Shown here one piece after another: positions 44,701 through 54,168 of a stretch of DNA of 64,000 nucleotides. Source of the DNA: Candidatus Coprenecus merdigallinarum (lineage in GTDB: Bacteria > Bacteroidota > Bacteroidia > Bacteroidales > UBA932); assembly GCA_018712545.1 (NCBI GenBank), contig DVGV01000008.1, forward strand, positions 1 through 64,000. Direction: 5' to 3'. A program made the translations under genes and the position numbers. Position 1 is the first letter of the stretch; each line of letters begins with the position of its first letter. The notes beneath the pieces were generated by a model. It saw only the letters and a list, made by a program, of their open reading frames with translations. It was not told the origin of the DNA and did not search any database.

Positions 44701-44844
44701 GACTACTGTCGGGGCATTGAGGTCGGGGAAGACGTCTATCTCCGCGTTGAAGGTCCGGTATAGTCCGGCGGCGAAGAGCAGAATGGCCGCGACGAGTATC
44801 AGCAGCCGGTTCTGCAGGGAAAAATGTATAATCTTATTGAGCAT
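41722..44844 (-). CDS. CusA/CzcA family heavy-metal RND efflux pump
   Basis: The 1040-residue inner-membrane pump has a first helix at about 13-30, a large periplasmic loop, and helices at about 340-540 and 860-1020. [27 protein letters not shown] near 390-420 is the HME-RND signature with the charged proton-relay Asp pair, and PLALIGG and [17 protein letters not shown] are typical of the C-half. It drives metal cations (copper, silver, zinc, cobalt or nickel) out of the cell. The exact metal cannot be read; the histidine-rich adaptor suggests zinc or copper. It lies 12 bases after the adaptor gene. Confidence 0.92.
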   Translation of the reverse strand: [1040 protein letters not shown]

Positions 44845-44856
44845 GGCTGTCGGATA

Positions 44857-46140
44857 TTAATGGGTATGGGAATGTGCGGGGATGGCGTTGCTTGCGGAGG
44901 CCAGCTTGACGTGGATTGCGCCGCGGGTCACTACGTTCTCGCCGCCCTTGAGCCCGGAGAGTATCTCATAGCGCTGTCCGTCAGTGGCTCCGAGGGTGAC
45001 CTCCTGCTTCTTGTAGCAGGTCTCGTCCATCTTGATATATACGAAGTAGTGGCCCTGTGCCTCAGTGACTGCCTCGACGGGGAGGGAGATGACTCCGTCC
45101 CTCTCGGCGGAGAGGAGCCATACCTGGGCGAAGGCTCCGGGCAGGATGTCCGAAGTGCCGTTGATGGCAAATGTCACGGGAATGTAGGCATTGGTCTCGT
45201 CGGTCGAGCGGCCGTAGCCGAGCAGACGGCCGCCGAGTTCGGTGGTGCTGAAGACGCGGTCGTTGTAGGAGAGCTTGAAATTGGCTCCGGACACTCCGGG
45301 CAGACGGTTCAGGTAGCGCTCTGAGACATCTGCCTTGAGGTACAGGCTGCTGCCTGACACTACCGAGGCCAGGGGGGTGCCTACTGTCACATAGTTCCCT
45401 TCCTTGACCAGGCAGGCCCCTACATGGCCTCCGAGCGGGGATTTTACCGCAGTCCCGTTTTCGACGCCGTCGGCTGCCAGTGCCTCATAGGTGAGGCGGG
45501 CGGTCTCATACCTGCTCTTTGCGGATTCGTATTCCTGGCGGGACACGATATTGTCCTTCACCAGACTGGCCGCTCTCTCATATTCTTTCCGGGCTGTCTC
45601 AAACTCGATGCGTGCTCTCTGTACGGGGTCTCCGTCCTGCAGGTGACGGGAAGAGATGGTGAACATCGTGCTGCCGGCATTGACTCTGCTGCCTTCTGTC
45701 AGGGGAGATGCGAAGGACACGATGCCGGGGACGCTGGCGACTACAGTGACCTCGTTCCCTGGAGCAGGCATGATGCGGCCGCTTACCTCGAGGACTCCCC
45801 TGAACTTGCCGGGCAATACGGTCTCTGCCGATACTCCTGCCGCAGCGGCGCTCTCGGCGCTGAGGATGATTTCATCGGGATTGCCGCTTTCCTCCTCATG
45901 GGAATGGGCGTCAGTCCCTGCCGTGCCGTGGGCGTCATGGCTGTGTCCGTCATGGCTGTGCCCGTCATGGCTGTGCCCATCATGGTCATGGCTTTCATGG
46001 CTGTGTCCGTCATGGTCATGCATTTCGTGGCTGTGACCATCGTGGTCATGGCCGGTACTTGAAGAGTTGTTGCAGGATGACAGGGCGCAGCATACGGCGA
46101 TGCAGAGCACGCCCGTCAGGAATGTTTTTATTTGTCTCAT
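44857..46140 (-). CDS. RND efflux periplasmic adaptor with histidine-rich N-terminus (CusB-like)
   Basis: The 427-residue lipoprotein (Cys23 in CALSSCNN) links the pump to the outer-membrane channel. Residues 31-81 contain 19 histidines in repeats of the type HDHDGHSH, a metal-binding tail not needed for the adaptor fold. The barrel-sandwich, beta-barrel and hairpin segments follow from about 100 (PGNEVTVVASVPGIVSFASPL and the coiled-coil at about 175-225). The very C-terminus is again His-rich (AHSHTH). It is first of the three-gene operon behind a TACATTTG box and two inverted repeats. Confidence 0.9.
   Translation of the reverse strand: MRQIKTFLTGVLCIAVCCALSSCNNSSSTGHDHDGHSHEMHDHDGHSHESHDHDGHSHDGHSHDGHSHDAHGTAGTDAHSHEEESGNPDEIILSAESAAAAGVSAETVLPGKFRGVLEVSGRIMPAPGNEVTVVASVPGIVSFASPLTEGSRVNAGSTMFTISSRHLQDGDPVQRARIEFETARKEYERAASLVKDNIVSRQEYESAKSRYETARLTYEALAADGVENGTAVKSPLGGHVGACLVKEGNYVTVGTPLASVVSGSSLYLKADVSERYLNRLPGVSGANFKLSYNDRVFSTTELGGRLLGYGRSTDETNAYIPVTFAINGTSDILPGAFAQVWLLSAERDGVISLPVEAVTEAQGHYFVYIKMDETCYKKQEVTLGATDGQRYEILSGLKGGENVVTRGAIHVKLASASNAIPAHSHTH
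45898..46050 (-). repeat. Short tandem repeats coding for the His-rich tail
   Basis: Repeats of 15-18 bases built from CATGACGG/CACAGC-type words encode HDGHSHD units. They sit inside the adaptor frame and keep it open. Such repeats expand and shrink by slippage, so length may differ between strains. Confidence 0.7.
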
Positions 46141-46174
46141 AAGAAAAAAGTATTTCGGTTGTTAATAAACTGCG

Positions 46175-46182
46175 CAAATGTA
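46175..46182 (-). promoter_or_regulatory. -7 promoter box for the efflux operon
   Basis: The minus strand reads TACATTTG (TAnnTTTG), 35 bases before the adaptor start codon. Confidence 0.55.
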
Positions 46183-46194
46183 GATTGTATCCCG

Positions 46195-46209
46195 TGCAAC
46201 TCTGTTGCA
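46195..46209. promoter_or_regulatory. Inverted repeat TGCAAC-TCT-GTTGCA at the efflux promoter
   Basis: Perfect 6-3-6 inverted repeat placed over the expected -33 to spacer region of the efflux promoter. TTGCAA-like palindromes are plausible sites for Fur/Zur-type metal regulators, but no regulator gene is next to it. Confidence 0.55.
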
Positions 46210-46211
46210 AT

Positions 46212-46229
46212 ATACCGGCGGTACGGTAT
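46212..46229. promoter_or_regulatory. Second inverted repeat ATACCG-N6-CGGTAT
   Basis: Perfect 6-6-6 inverted repeat two bases beyond the first, in the gap between the divergent efflux operon and DUF4251 gene. It could be an operator or part of the divergent promoter. Confidence 0.45.
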
Positions 46230-46267
46230 TTGTATTTTCTGGACTGTTGAACCAATAAAACAAAAAG

Positions 46268-46798
46268 ATGATGAGAAATTTTATTCTAATGTTGATGCTT
46301 GTGCTGACAGCATGTGTTTCATCGTCAGCCGCGGACCGGTCTGTCCGTGACCGTGACAAGGACTGGTCAATACTTGACTCTTTGGTGGACATGGCAGTGA
46401 GAGATATGAGCTTTGTCCTCGAGGCGGACAGGCTCACAGTGCCCTCGGGGACCAGCGTGATGGTCTCGTCCGTCATTAATTTTGTATCGGTGAATGAAGA
46501 CAAGGCTGTGGTTCAGGTATCTCCTCTGCGTGGTCCCGGGGTCAACGGGGTCGGCGGAATCACTGTTGAGGGCAATATCTATGACGTCCGCTATGATACG
46601 GACAGATGGGGAAACCTTATCCTGACCATGAGTGTCAGGGGCGCCGCGGTGTCATGCCGCCTCACGTTTACAATCAGCAAGAGCGGAGACAGTGCCAGGG
46701 TACGGGTCGATCCCAATTATTCCTCGGATGACATAACACTGTACGGAACGGTCGTGCCCGCCATGCTGTCAACGGTGCATCAAGCCCGTACGCTTTAA
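46268..46798 (+). CDS. DUF4251 family exported protein
   Basis: The 176-residue protein has a lipoprotein-like signal (MLVLTACVSS, Cys near 16). The rest fits DUF4251, a small beta-rich family common in Bacteroidota: FVLEADRLTVPSG, VNFVSVNEDKAVVQVSP and GVGGITVEGNI blocks, then TFTISKSGDSARVRVDPN. Function is unknown. It is divergent from the efflux operon and 46 bases upstream of the AsmA-like gene. Two adjacent Met codons could start it. Confidence 0.8.
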   Translation: MMRNFILMLMLVLTACVSSSAADRSVRDRDKDWSILDSLVDMAVRDMSFVLEADRLTVPSGTSVMVSSVINFVSVNEDKAVVQVSPLRGPGVNGVGGITVEGNIYDVRYDTDRWGNLILTMSVRGAAVSCRLTFTISKSGDSARVRVDPNYSSDDITLYGTVVPAMLSTVHQARTL

Positions 46799-46844
46799 CG
46801 TTTTTTTTGCTAACTTGCAGCGGAATTTATAAAAGCTGTAAGTT

Positions 46845-49800
46845 ATGCGGAAAGGACTGAAGAAGACACTGAAGGTCTCTCTGGCGGTGCTGGCTTCTGT
46901 GCTGGGGCTGTTTCTGGCGGCTGTCGCCGTAGTGCTGTGGTTCGTGCTTACCCCCTCCAGGCTTACGCCCTTGGTGGAGGAGGCTTCAGCCCGGTATCTC
47001 GACGCTGAGGTCAGGGCAGGCAAGGTTGACGTGACCCTTTTCTCTACATTTCCCCGTCTCACTCTTAGGATTGACGACGGGGAACTCGTTGTCAGAAACA
47101 TGAACGATTCTGTGCGGGCGGCGCTGCCTCACCGGGATTCGCTTCTGAGATTTGCGCGCTGCCGGGTGACCTTCGATCCTGTGGCATATCTGCGGCACAG
47201 GCGTCTGGTCATCCACCGTCTGCTTCTGGACAGTGCATCCGTATATGCATGGAGGGACGCAGACGGCCGTGCCAACTGGAACTTCATTCCTTCGGAGAAA
47301 AAAGGTGCGGAAGAAACCGCTGCGCAGGCTCATACCGCCCAGGATGGTGCCGGTATCGAGGCTGTTGTCCTGAGATCCCTGAGGATAAGGGAGGCGGATA
47401 TAGTCTACAATGACCGCACGACGGATGTATACGCCAGGGTTCACGGTGTGAATACCCGCATGAGGATGGGCGCAGGATCCAGGGGTGCCGCCGCCAATCT
47501 GGATTTTTCCTGTAAGGACGTGCTGCTCCGGCAGCAGGGAAATCTGCTGCTGCGGCGTACGGCATTCTCCCTCAATACATCCGTAGGGTTCAACGCGGAC
47601 AGTATGAAAGTAGTGCTGCGCAATGCTGACCTCGGAATCAATGACGTGCATCTGGCCCTCAGCGGAACGGTGAGAAGGGATACGGTGCGCAAGGCCGCGG
47701 CTATGGATCTGAGTATTGCTGCAGTAGCACCCTCGGTTGAGAAGGCGCTGGCCCTGATTCCTGAATCCGTGGTCCGTCATCGGGACCTGACGGCGGACGG
47801 AAAGGTGATGCTGGAGGGGGGCGTCAGGGGATATTACGGCAGCGGCCTGCTGCCCGAAGTCTCGTTCTGCCTGAAGATCGAGGAGGCTTCAGCCCGCTAT
47901 GAGGGACTTCCCTACGGTATTGACCGCCTCAATGCGGATTTCGATGCCTTTGTCGACCTCATGAGAGAAAAGGACTCCTATCTGGACCTGAAGATATTCC
48001 AGCTTCAGGGCAATGATATGGACGTGCTGGCGGACGCCAAGGTTACGGATTTGTTTATTGATCCTCTTATAGTCCTGAATACCAAAGCGAAGATGGATTT
48101 GGGCAGCATTTCAAAGATATTTCCCCTGCAGTACGGAATATCGCTTTCCGGAAGGGTGGATGCGGACCTCAGGATACGAACGAGGCTGTCGACTGTCAGG
48201 AATCAGGATTTCGGACGGATATTCGCCGCAGGGCTTCTGGACATGGAAGATGTCTCTGTGCGGGATACCTCCAGGGGACTCGATGTGTCCGGGGATATGG
48301 GACTTAAGTTCTTTGGAGCCAAGGCCCTTGGAGTGGACGGAGAGGTCTCGCGCCTGCATTTCAGCAGTCCCAGGGCCAAGGCCGTGGCGGATAGTGTGAG
48401 ACTGAGGGTGATATCTGCACGTCCGGGGGATACGTCCAATGTGTTCCGGATGAAGGCCGATATCACCATGAACCGTTTGGGCGCTTTGGCAGGAGACTCT
48501 CTCAATGTGTTCCTAGGCAAGGGCGGAGTGACGGCGTCCCTGGGACCGAATCCGGAGAGGAAGAACCGTCCGAGGATAGAAGCAGAGGTCGACACAGACT
48601 CTCTGTTCGTCAGGTACGGTGACATCCGCGGCGGACTCAATAAAGGTCAGGTTAGCGTATTGGCCGACAAGCTGCGTGACTCGTTGTGGAGACCCTCGGT
48701 GACTGTTGCCTTCAACCGTCTGCGGGGCGGTACGGGGGACTCGCTCGGAGTCTACTGTCTCAGGGGAGCGCTCGATGCCGTACTGAAACCACGCGGAAGT
48801 GAGCGAAAGCAGCCCAGGCTTAACGTCAATCTGGAAGCGGACTCTGTATATGCCGTGATGGGAGATATCGCCGGTGGCATGAAAAAAGGAGTGGTCAGGC
48901 TTCAGGCGGACAAGGTGAGGGATTCGCTGTGGCTGCCTTCCGGCACTCTGAGATTCAACCGCCTGGTGGCCGATTTGCCTCAGTGTGCGCTTCCTGTGCG
49001 TGTCAACCGTACTGTCGTCAGCTTTGGGGACAGACAGATATCTCTTGAAAAAGCCGTAGTCAGAGTCGGCCGCTCGAATGTCACGCTTTCCGGTACTGTC
49101 CACGGTCTTTACGGAGCATTGAAATATGGGCGTCTGCTGCGGGCTGACCTGGACATAAGTTCCAGAAATCTCAATCTGAACCAGCTTATGAGAGCGTTCG
49201 CTGCGCCGGAGGCTTCCGAACAGGAGGTTGAGGCCGATACCGTATCCTCCTCCCTCCGTCTTTTTGAGGTCCCGGGCAATCTCAGTATCGACCTGACGGC
49301 AGATGTGGACAGGCTGCGTTTCGGCAAGTACGTGTTCAGCGATATTGCGGGGAAAGCTGAGCTGAAGAACAGTCACATCTATCTGGAGAACCTGACTCTC
49401 AATGCACTGGACAAAGCATCCCTGAGCGCATCGCTGATATACAAGGCAGCATCGTCCAAGTTCGGCTATGCCGGCTTTGACTTCAAGGTGCATGACATCG
49501 ACATAGCATCCCTGGTGGAGGCCACTCCTGCCATAGATTCTCTTGTCCCCATGCTCCAGTCCTTCAAGGGCAAGGTTCAGATGGACGTGGCGGCCGAGGG
49601 TGTGCTGGACTCTCTCCTCAATATCAAGATACCGTCTCTGCGGGCCGCTGTCCATATACGGGGAGACTCCCTTGTCCTTATGGACGGCAAGACATTTGCG
49701 GAGATATCCAAGAAGCTGATGTTCAGGAATAAGGAGGAGAATCTCATAGACAGTATCTCGGTCAATATTACCGTAGAGGACGGCAGTGTCAACATATATC

Positions 49801-50228
49801 CGTTCATGGTGGAGATAGACCGTTATCAGGCAGCCGCAGGCGGAGTGCAGAACCTGGACATGAGCTTTGATTACCATATCTCCATTCTGAAGTCACCCCT
49901 TCCTTTCAAAGCTGGACTCAACATCCGGGGGGTGCCGGGAGACATGCGCTTCGGCATAGGAAGGGCAAAATATAAGGACGCAGTTACGCCCGTAGCTACG
50001 CGGAAGGTGGATTCCGCGCGTCTCAATCTCAGCCAGGACATAACTCGGAGGTTCAGGCTGGCCAGTGAGCGGGGCCGTTGGGGAGACAGGGCCTCCAGAC
50101 GTTCGCGTATCGACTGGGATGAGCGCAGGGATTCGGTACGCCGTCACCGTCGGATTGCATTCGAGGGAGATTCCATCCAGTGGGAAAAAGTGGCCCCGCA
50201 ACCTCCTTCGGATCCGGGCGGCCGGTAA
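46845..50228 (+). CDS. AsmA-like large envelope protein
   Basis: The 1127-residue protein has one N-terminal membrane helix (about 8-33, [25 protein letters not shown]) and then a very long beta-rich periplasmic part. The opening [47 protein letters not shown] is the AsmA N-terminal block; the C-terminal 250 residues match the AsmA-2 type ([26 protein letters not shown]). Repeated units lie near 575-635 and 657-716 (GDIxGGxxKGxVxxxADKxRDSLW). Such proteins are thought to bridge the envelope and move lipids. The last residues are Arg-rich, and the frame ends 74 bases before rfbA. Confidence 0.85.
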   Translation: MRKGLKKTLKVSLAVLASVLGLFLAAVAVVLWFVLTPSRLTPLVEEASARYLDAEVRAGKVDVTLFSTFPRLTLRIDDGELVVRNMNDSVRAALPHRDSLLRFARCRVTFDPVAYLRHRRLVIHRLLLDSASVYAWRDADGRANWNFIPSEKKGAEETAAQAHTAQDGAGIEAVVLRSLRIREADIVYNDRTTDVYARVHGVNTRMRMGAGSRGAAANLDFSCKDVLLRQQGNLLLRRTAFSLNTSVGFNADSMKVVLRNADLGINDVHLALSGTVRRDTVRKAAAMDLSIAAVAPSVEKALALIPESVVRHRDLTADGKVMLEGGVRGYYGSGLLPEVSFCLKIEEASARYEGLPYGIDRLNADFDAFVDLMREKDSYLDLKIFQLQGNDMDVLADAKVTDLFIDPLIVLNTKAKMDLGSISKIFPLQYGISLSGRVDADLRIRTRLSTVRNQDFGRIFAAGLLDMEDVSVRDTSRGLDVSGDMGLKFFGAKALGVDGEVSRLHFSSPRAKAVADSVRLRVISARPGDTSNVFRMKADITMNRLGALAGDSLNVFLGKGGVTASLGPNPERKNRPRIEAEVDTDSLFVRYGDIRGGLNKGQVSVLADKLRDSLWRPSVTVAFNRLRGGTGDSLGVYCLRGALDAVLKPRGSERKQPRLNVNLEADSVYAVMGDIAGGMKKGVVRLQADKVRDSLWLPSGTLRFNRLVADLPQCALPVRVNRTVVSFGDRQISLEKAVVRVGRSNVTLSGTVHGLYGALKYGRLLRADLDISSRNLNLNQLMRAFAAPEASEQEVEADTVSSSLRLFEVPGNLSIDLTADVDRLRFGKYVFSDIAGKAELKNSHIYLENLTLNALDKASLSASLIYKAASSKFGYAGFDFKVHDIDIASLVEATPAIDSLVPMLQSFKGKVQMDVAAEGVLDSLLNIKIPSLRAAVHIRGDSLVLMDGKTFAEISKKLMFRNKEENLIDSISVNITVEDGSVNIYPFMVEIDRYQAAAGGVQNLDMSFDYHISILKSPLPFKAGLNIRGVPGDMRFGIGRAKYKDAVTPVATRKVDSARLNLSQDITRRFRLASERGRWGDRASRRSRIDWDERRDSVRRHRRIAFEGDSIQWEKVAPQPPSDPGGR

Positions 50229-50276
50229 CAGCTGTGGAAAAACAGTGCCATGTATGTTCTGTTCCGGGAATTTTTA

Positions 50277-50284
50277 TAAGTTTG
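50277..50284 (+). promoter_or_regulatory. -7 promoter box for the rfbA operon
   Basis: TAAGTTTG matches TAnnTTTG, 18 bases before the rfbA ATG at 50303. It lies inside the longer frame that begins at 50180, which supports the shorter protein. Confidence 0.6.
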
Positions 50285-50302
50285 CAGTATAACGTGAAAA
50301 AA

Positions 50303-51214
50303 ATGAAAGGAATCGTTCTTGCCGGCGGCTCAGGCACCCGGCTCTATCCCATAACGAAGGGCATCAGCAAGCAGCTGATCCCGATCTACGACAAACCGAT
50401 GGTGTACTATCCGATATCCGTGCTGATGCTGGCCGGTATCCGGGAGATGCTTATAATATCCACACCCGCGGACCTTCCGGCCTTCAGGCGTCTTCTGGGC
50501 GACGGCTCGGATTTCGGCGTGCGCTTCGAGTATGCCGAGCAGCCCTCACCGGACGGCCTGGCACAGGCCTTCATCATCGGCCGTGAGTTCATCGGAAGCG
50601 AAGCCGCCTGCCTGGTGCTGGGAGACAATATCTTCTACGGCAGCTCCTTTACCGTAATGCTGCGCCGTGCCGTTCTCCGTGCGGAGAACGAGGGCCTTGC
50701 TACGGTTTTCGGCTACTGGGTGGCGGACCCGGAGCGTTACGGTGTGGCTGAGATAGACGCCAAAGGCAATGTCCTGAGTATCGAGGAGAAGCCCGCGCAT
50801 CCCAAGTCCAATTATGCTGTGACCGGTCTTTATTTCTATCCCAACGAGGTGGTGGATGTGGCGGCCAATGTCAAGCCGTCAGCCCGCGGCGAGCTGGAGA
50901 TAACCTCAGTCAATCAGGAGTTCCTGGAGCGCGGCAGGCTCCGCCTGGAGACCCTGGGCCGTGGCTTCGCCTGGCTGGACACCGGCACTCATGACTCTCT
51001 TGCCGAGGCCTCGACGTTCATCGAGGTGATCGAGAAGCGTCAGGGCCAGAAGGTGGCCTGTCTGGAGGACATCGCCCTGCGCAGCGGCTGGATAACACCG
51101 GACCATCTCCGTGAGACGGCCAAGCCCATGAGCAAGAACCAGTACGGTCAGTATCTGCTCCGTATCGCTGACGAGGAGGAGCAGAAGCTGGCCAGGAAAC
51201 ATCATAACAAATAA
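50303..51214 (+). CDS. rfbA: Glucose-1-phosphate thymidylyltransferase
   Basis: 303 residues from [24 protein letters not shown], the nucleotidyltransferase signature; the frame upstream to 50180 is under a promoter box and overlaps the AsmA-like gene. [22 protein letters not shown] and LGDNIFYG are family blocks. It makes dTDP-glucose from dTTP and glucose-1-phosphate for dTDP-rhamnose and other O-antigen sugars. rfbB follows 12 bases later; rfbC and rfbD are not in the window. Confidence 0.96.
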   Translation: MKGIVLAGGSGTRLYPITKGISKQLIPIYDKPMVYYPISVLMLAGIREMLIISTPADLPAFRRLLGDGSDFGVRFEYAEQPSPDGLAQAFIIGREFIGSEAACLVLGDNIFYGSSFTVMLRRAVLRAENEGLATVFGYWVADPERYGVAEIDAKGNVLSIEEKPAHPKSNYAVTGLYFYPNEVVDVAANVKPSARGELEITSVNQEFLERGRLRLETLGRGFAWLDTGTHDSLAEASTFIEVIEKRQGQKVACLEDIALRSGWITPDHLRETAKPMSKNQYGQYLLRIADEEEQKLARKHHNK

Positions 51215-51226
51215 TAACTTCTGACA

Positions 51227-52339
51227 ATGGAATTCAAGCGCAACATACTGATAACTGGCGGCGCGGGCTTCATCGGGAGCCACGTCGTGCGCCTCTTCGT
51301 GAACAAGTACCCCGAGTACCGTATCGTAAACCTGGACAAGCTGACCTACGCGGGCAACCTGGCCAACTTGAAGGACATCGAGCAGGCTCCGAACTACGTG
51401 TTCGTGCGTGCCGACATCTGCGACTTCGAGACAGTGTGCGGAATCTTTGAGAAATACGGCATCGACGGCGTGATCCACCTTGCGGCCGAGAGCCACGTGG
51501 ACCGCTCGATCAAGGACCCCTTCACCTTCGCGAGGACCAATGTGCTCGGCACCCTGTCCATGCTCCAGGCCGCCAAGCATCACTGGGACGGGAAGTGGGA
51601 GGGCAAGCGCTTCTACCACATCTCTACCGACGAGGTGTACGGCGCCCTTGAGCTGACCCATCCGGAGGGTATTCACTCGGACATCAGCGCCCACGAGGTG
51701 TACGGTGACGAGTTTTTCCGCGAGACCACGCGATACAGCCCCCACAGCCCCTACAGCGCCTCTAAGGCTTCTTCCGACCATTTCGTACGGGCCTTCCACG
51801 ACACCTACGGGATGCCTACCATAGTTACGAACTGCTCGAACAACTACGGCCCCTACCAGTTCCCGGAGAAACTGATACCGCTGTTCATCAACAACATCCG
51901 CCACCGCAAGCCCCTTCCGGTGTACGGCAAGGGTGAGAATGTGCGCGACTGGCTGTATGTGGAGGACCATGCGAGGGCCATCGACCTTATCTTCCACGAG
52001 GGAAAGGTGGCCGAGACGTACAACATCGGCGGTTTCAACGAGTGGAAGAACATCGACCTTATCAAGGTCATCATCAAGACCGTGGACCGTATCCTGGGCA
52101 ACCCGGAGGGTTATTCGGACAGCCTCATCACCTACGTCACGGACCGTGCGGGCCACGACCTGCGGTATGCCATCGACGCCACGAAGCTGCACCGCGAGCT
52201 GGGCTGGAGCCCGAGTCTCCAGTTCGAGGAGGGTATCGACAAAACTGTCCGCTGGTATCTTGACAACCAGGCGTGGATGGACAACATCACCTCCGGCGAG
52301 TACGAGAAGTACTACGAGGACATGTACGGCAACAGATAG
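51227..52339 (+). CDS. rfbB: dTDP-glucose 4,6-dehydratase
   Basis: The 370-residue extended SDR protein has the NAD motif GGAGFIGSHVV (about 10-20), STDEVYGAL (catalytic Thr-Asp-Glu) and the YSASKAS pair (Tyr and Lys). It turns dTDP-glucose into dTDP-4-keto-6-deoxyglucose. It is slightly longer than many family members because of an inserted segment after the STDEVYG block (about 145-165). The gene overlaps none of its neighbours: 12-base gaps on both sides show an operon with rfbA and the ABC-F gene. Confidence 0.95.
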   Translation: MEFKRNILITGGAGFIGSHVVRLFVNKYPEYRIVNLDKLTYAGNLANLKDIEQAPNYVFVRADICDFETVCGIFEKYGIDGVIHLAAESHVDRSIKDPFTFARTNVLGTLSMLQAAKHHWDGKWEGKRFYHISTDEVYGALELTHPEGIHSDISAHEVYGDEFFRETTRYSPHSPYSASKASSDHFVRAFHDTYGMPTIVTNCSNNYGPYQFPEKLIPLFINNIRHRKPLPVYGKGENVRDWLYVEDHARAIDLIFHEGKVAETYNIGGFNEWKNIDLIKVIIKTVDRILGNPEGYSDSLITYVTDRAGHDLRYAIDATKLHRELGWSPSLQFEEGIDKTVRWYLDNQAWMDNITSGEYEKYYEDMYGNR

Positions 52340-52351
52340 CATCACGTCCGG

Positions 52352-54157
52352 ATGAGCAGTTATCTCGAGGTCAACGATGTGTCCAAGTCCTACGGCCCCC
52401 GGGTGCTGTTCGACCATATCTCATTCCATATCGACGAGGGGGACAAGATAGCCCTGGTCGCTCCCAACGGTACCGGGAAGACATCCCTGCTGAGCATCAT
52501 AGCCGGCAGGGATTCTTCTGACGGGGACGGCTCGGTGCATTTTCTCAAGGACATCACCGTGGCCTTTCTGGAACAGGACCAGCATTACGACCCGTACCGC
52601 ACCGTCTCGGAAATTGTCCTCGAAGGGGCCGGGGACCAGACCGTGCCTGAGTACGAGGTGGCTTCGGTGCTTTCCCGCCTGAAGCTGGACGACCCTTCCC
52701 GGAAGGCCGGAACTCTCAGCGGAGGAGAGGCCAAGCGGACCGCCATTGCCGCCGTCCTCATCCGCAAGCCGGACTTTCTGGTGCTGGACGAGCCCACGAA
52801 CCATCTGGACGTGGACAGCATCGAGTTCCTGGAGGACTACCTCACCCGCTCGCGCTGCACCCTGCTGATGGTCACCCACGACCGCTATTTCCTGGACAGG
52901 GTCTGCAACCAGATTCTGGAACTGGACGGCGGTAAACTCTACCGCTACCAGGGCAACTATTCCTACTTCCTGGAGAAGAGGCAGGAGCGCATAGCCAATT
53001 TCAACGCGGCCACTGACCGCGCCCGCAATCTGCTGCGTACAGAGCTGGACTGGATGCGCCGGATGCCCTGTGCCCGCGGCACCAAGGCCAAATACCGTAT
53101 CGATGCGTTCCATGAACTCAAGGACAGGGCGGGGCAGAGGATTGAGGAACGCCAGATGGAGATACGGGCCGGTATGGCCCGTCTCGGCCGCAAGATTATT
53201 AACTGCCGCGGAGTGAGCTATCGCTGGGGCGATTTACCGGTACTAGAGGATTTTACCTACAACTTTGCTCCGGGAGAGAAAATAGCGGTGGTCGGTCACA
53301 ACGGAGTAGGGAAGAGCACATTCCTCGACCTGCTGGCCGGTGTCCTGGAACCTTCTGCGGGAGAGATAGACCGCGGGGAGACCCTCCGCATAGGGTATTA
53401 CCGGCAGGAGGGCATCCGTCTGGACGGCAACAAGACTGTTTTCGAGACCGTCTCGGAGATAGCAGACGTAGTGTCCATAGGCAAGGGGGAGACAGTCTCC
53501 GCGATGACCTTTCTCAACTATTTTCTCTTTCCTCCTTCGATGCACCGCAACAAGGTGGCTCTGCTTAGCGGAGGCGAGCGGCGCCGGCTTTATCTGCTGA
53601 CCGTGCTGATGCGCAGTCCCAATTTCCTGATACTCGACGAGCCCACCAACGACCTGGACCTGATGACCCTCAATGTGCTGGAGGAGTATCTCTCCGGATT
53701 TGCGGGCTCGCTGCTGATAGTCTCCCACGACCGCTTTTTCGTGGACAAGCTGGCAGACCATCTCTTCATCTTCGAGGGCGGAGGCCGGGTCAAGGACTTC
53801 GTAGGCAGTTACTCAGGTTACCGGCAGTACCTCAAGGACAGGGAGGAGGAACGCAGGGCTGCGTCCAAGGAAGCCCGTAAGGCGGCAGCGCCTGAGACTC
53901 CGGCTTCTGCAGCGGACCGCGGAGGGGAGCGCAAGCGCCGTCTGACTTACAAGGAAAAGCAGGAGAAGGCCAGGCTGGAGGAGGAACTGGTCTCCCTTGG
54001 GGATGAGAAGAAGACCCTGGAGGCCCGGCTCTGCTCCGGCACACTGTCTTCCGAAGAGCTGACCGCCGACTCGGTCCGTATCGGGGAGGTGACCCGTCTG
54101 CTCGACGAAAAGGAACTCCGCTGGCTCGAACTCGACGAGATAGAAACCAACTCTTAA
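52352..54157 (+). CDS. uup: ABC-F family ATPase (Uup-like)
   Basis: The 601-residue cytosolic protein has two ABC domains and no membrane part. Domain 1 has APNGTGKTSLL, SGGEAKR and VLDEPTNHLD; domain 2 has GHNGVGKSTFL, LSGGERRR and ILDEPTNDLD. A linker helix pair lies between (about 215-275). The C-terminal coiled-coil tail (about 525-601, KRRLTYKEKQEKARLEEEL) is the Uup mark. ABC-F proteins act on stalled ribosomes; Uup has also been tied to DNA branch handling. It follows rfbB by 12 bases, a pairing with no obvious functional reason. Confidence 0.9.
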   Translation: MSSYLEVNDVSKSYGPRVLFDHISFHIDEGDKIALVAPNGTGKTSLLSIIAGRDSSDGDGSVHFLKDITVAFLEQDQHYDPYRTVSEIVLEGAGDQTVPEYEVASVLSRLKLDDPSRKAGTLSGGEAKRTAIAAVLIRKPDFLVLDEPTNHLDVDSIEFLEDYLTRSRCTLLMVTHDRYFLDRVCNQILELDGGKLYRYQGNYSYFLEKRQERIANFNAATDRARNLLRTELDWMRRMPCARGTKAKYRIDAFHELKDRAGQRIEERQMEIRAGMARLGRKIINCRGVSYRWGDLPVLEDFTYNFAPGEKIAVVGHNGVGKSTFLDLLAGVLEPSAGEIDRGETLRIGYYRQEGIRLDGNKTVFETVSEIADVVSIGKGETVSAMTFLNYFLFPPSMHRNKVALLSGGERRRLYLLTVLMRSPNFLILDEPTNDLDLMTLNVLEEYLSGFAGSLLIVSHDRFFVDKLADHLFIFEGGGRVKDFVGSYSGYRQYLKDREEERRAASKEARKAAAPETPASAADRGGERKRRLTYKEKQEKARLEEELVSLGDEKKTLEARLCSGTLSSEELTADSVRIGEVTRLLDEKELRWLELDEIETNS

Positions 54158-54168
54158 AACACAGCAAT

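Noticed and set aside
45898..46060. Repeats that looked like a possible CRISPR array
   Set aside because: Units are 15-18 bases, without unique spacers, and keep the adaptor reading frame.
50180..50302. Earlier start for rfbA
   Set aside because: It would overlap the AsmA-like gene and include the promoter box at 50277-50284.
50906..52417. A 503-codon antisense frame over rfbA and rfbB
   Set aside because: Both sense genes have complete catalytic motifs; the antisense frame is rich in Val/His/Asp without any motif.
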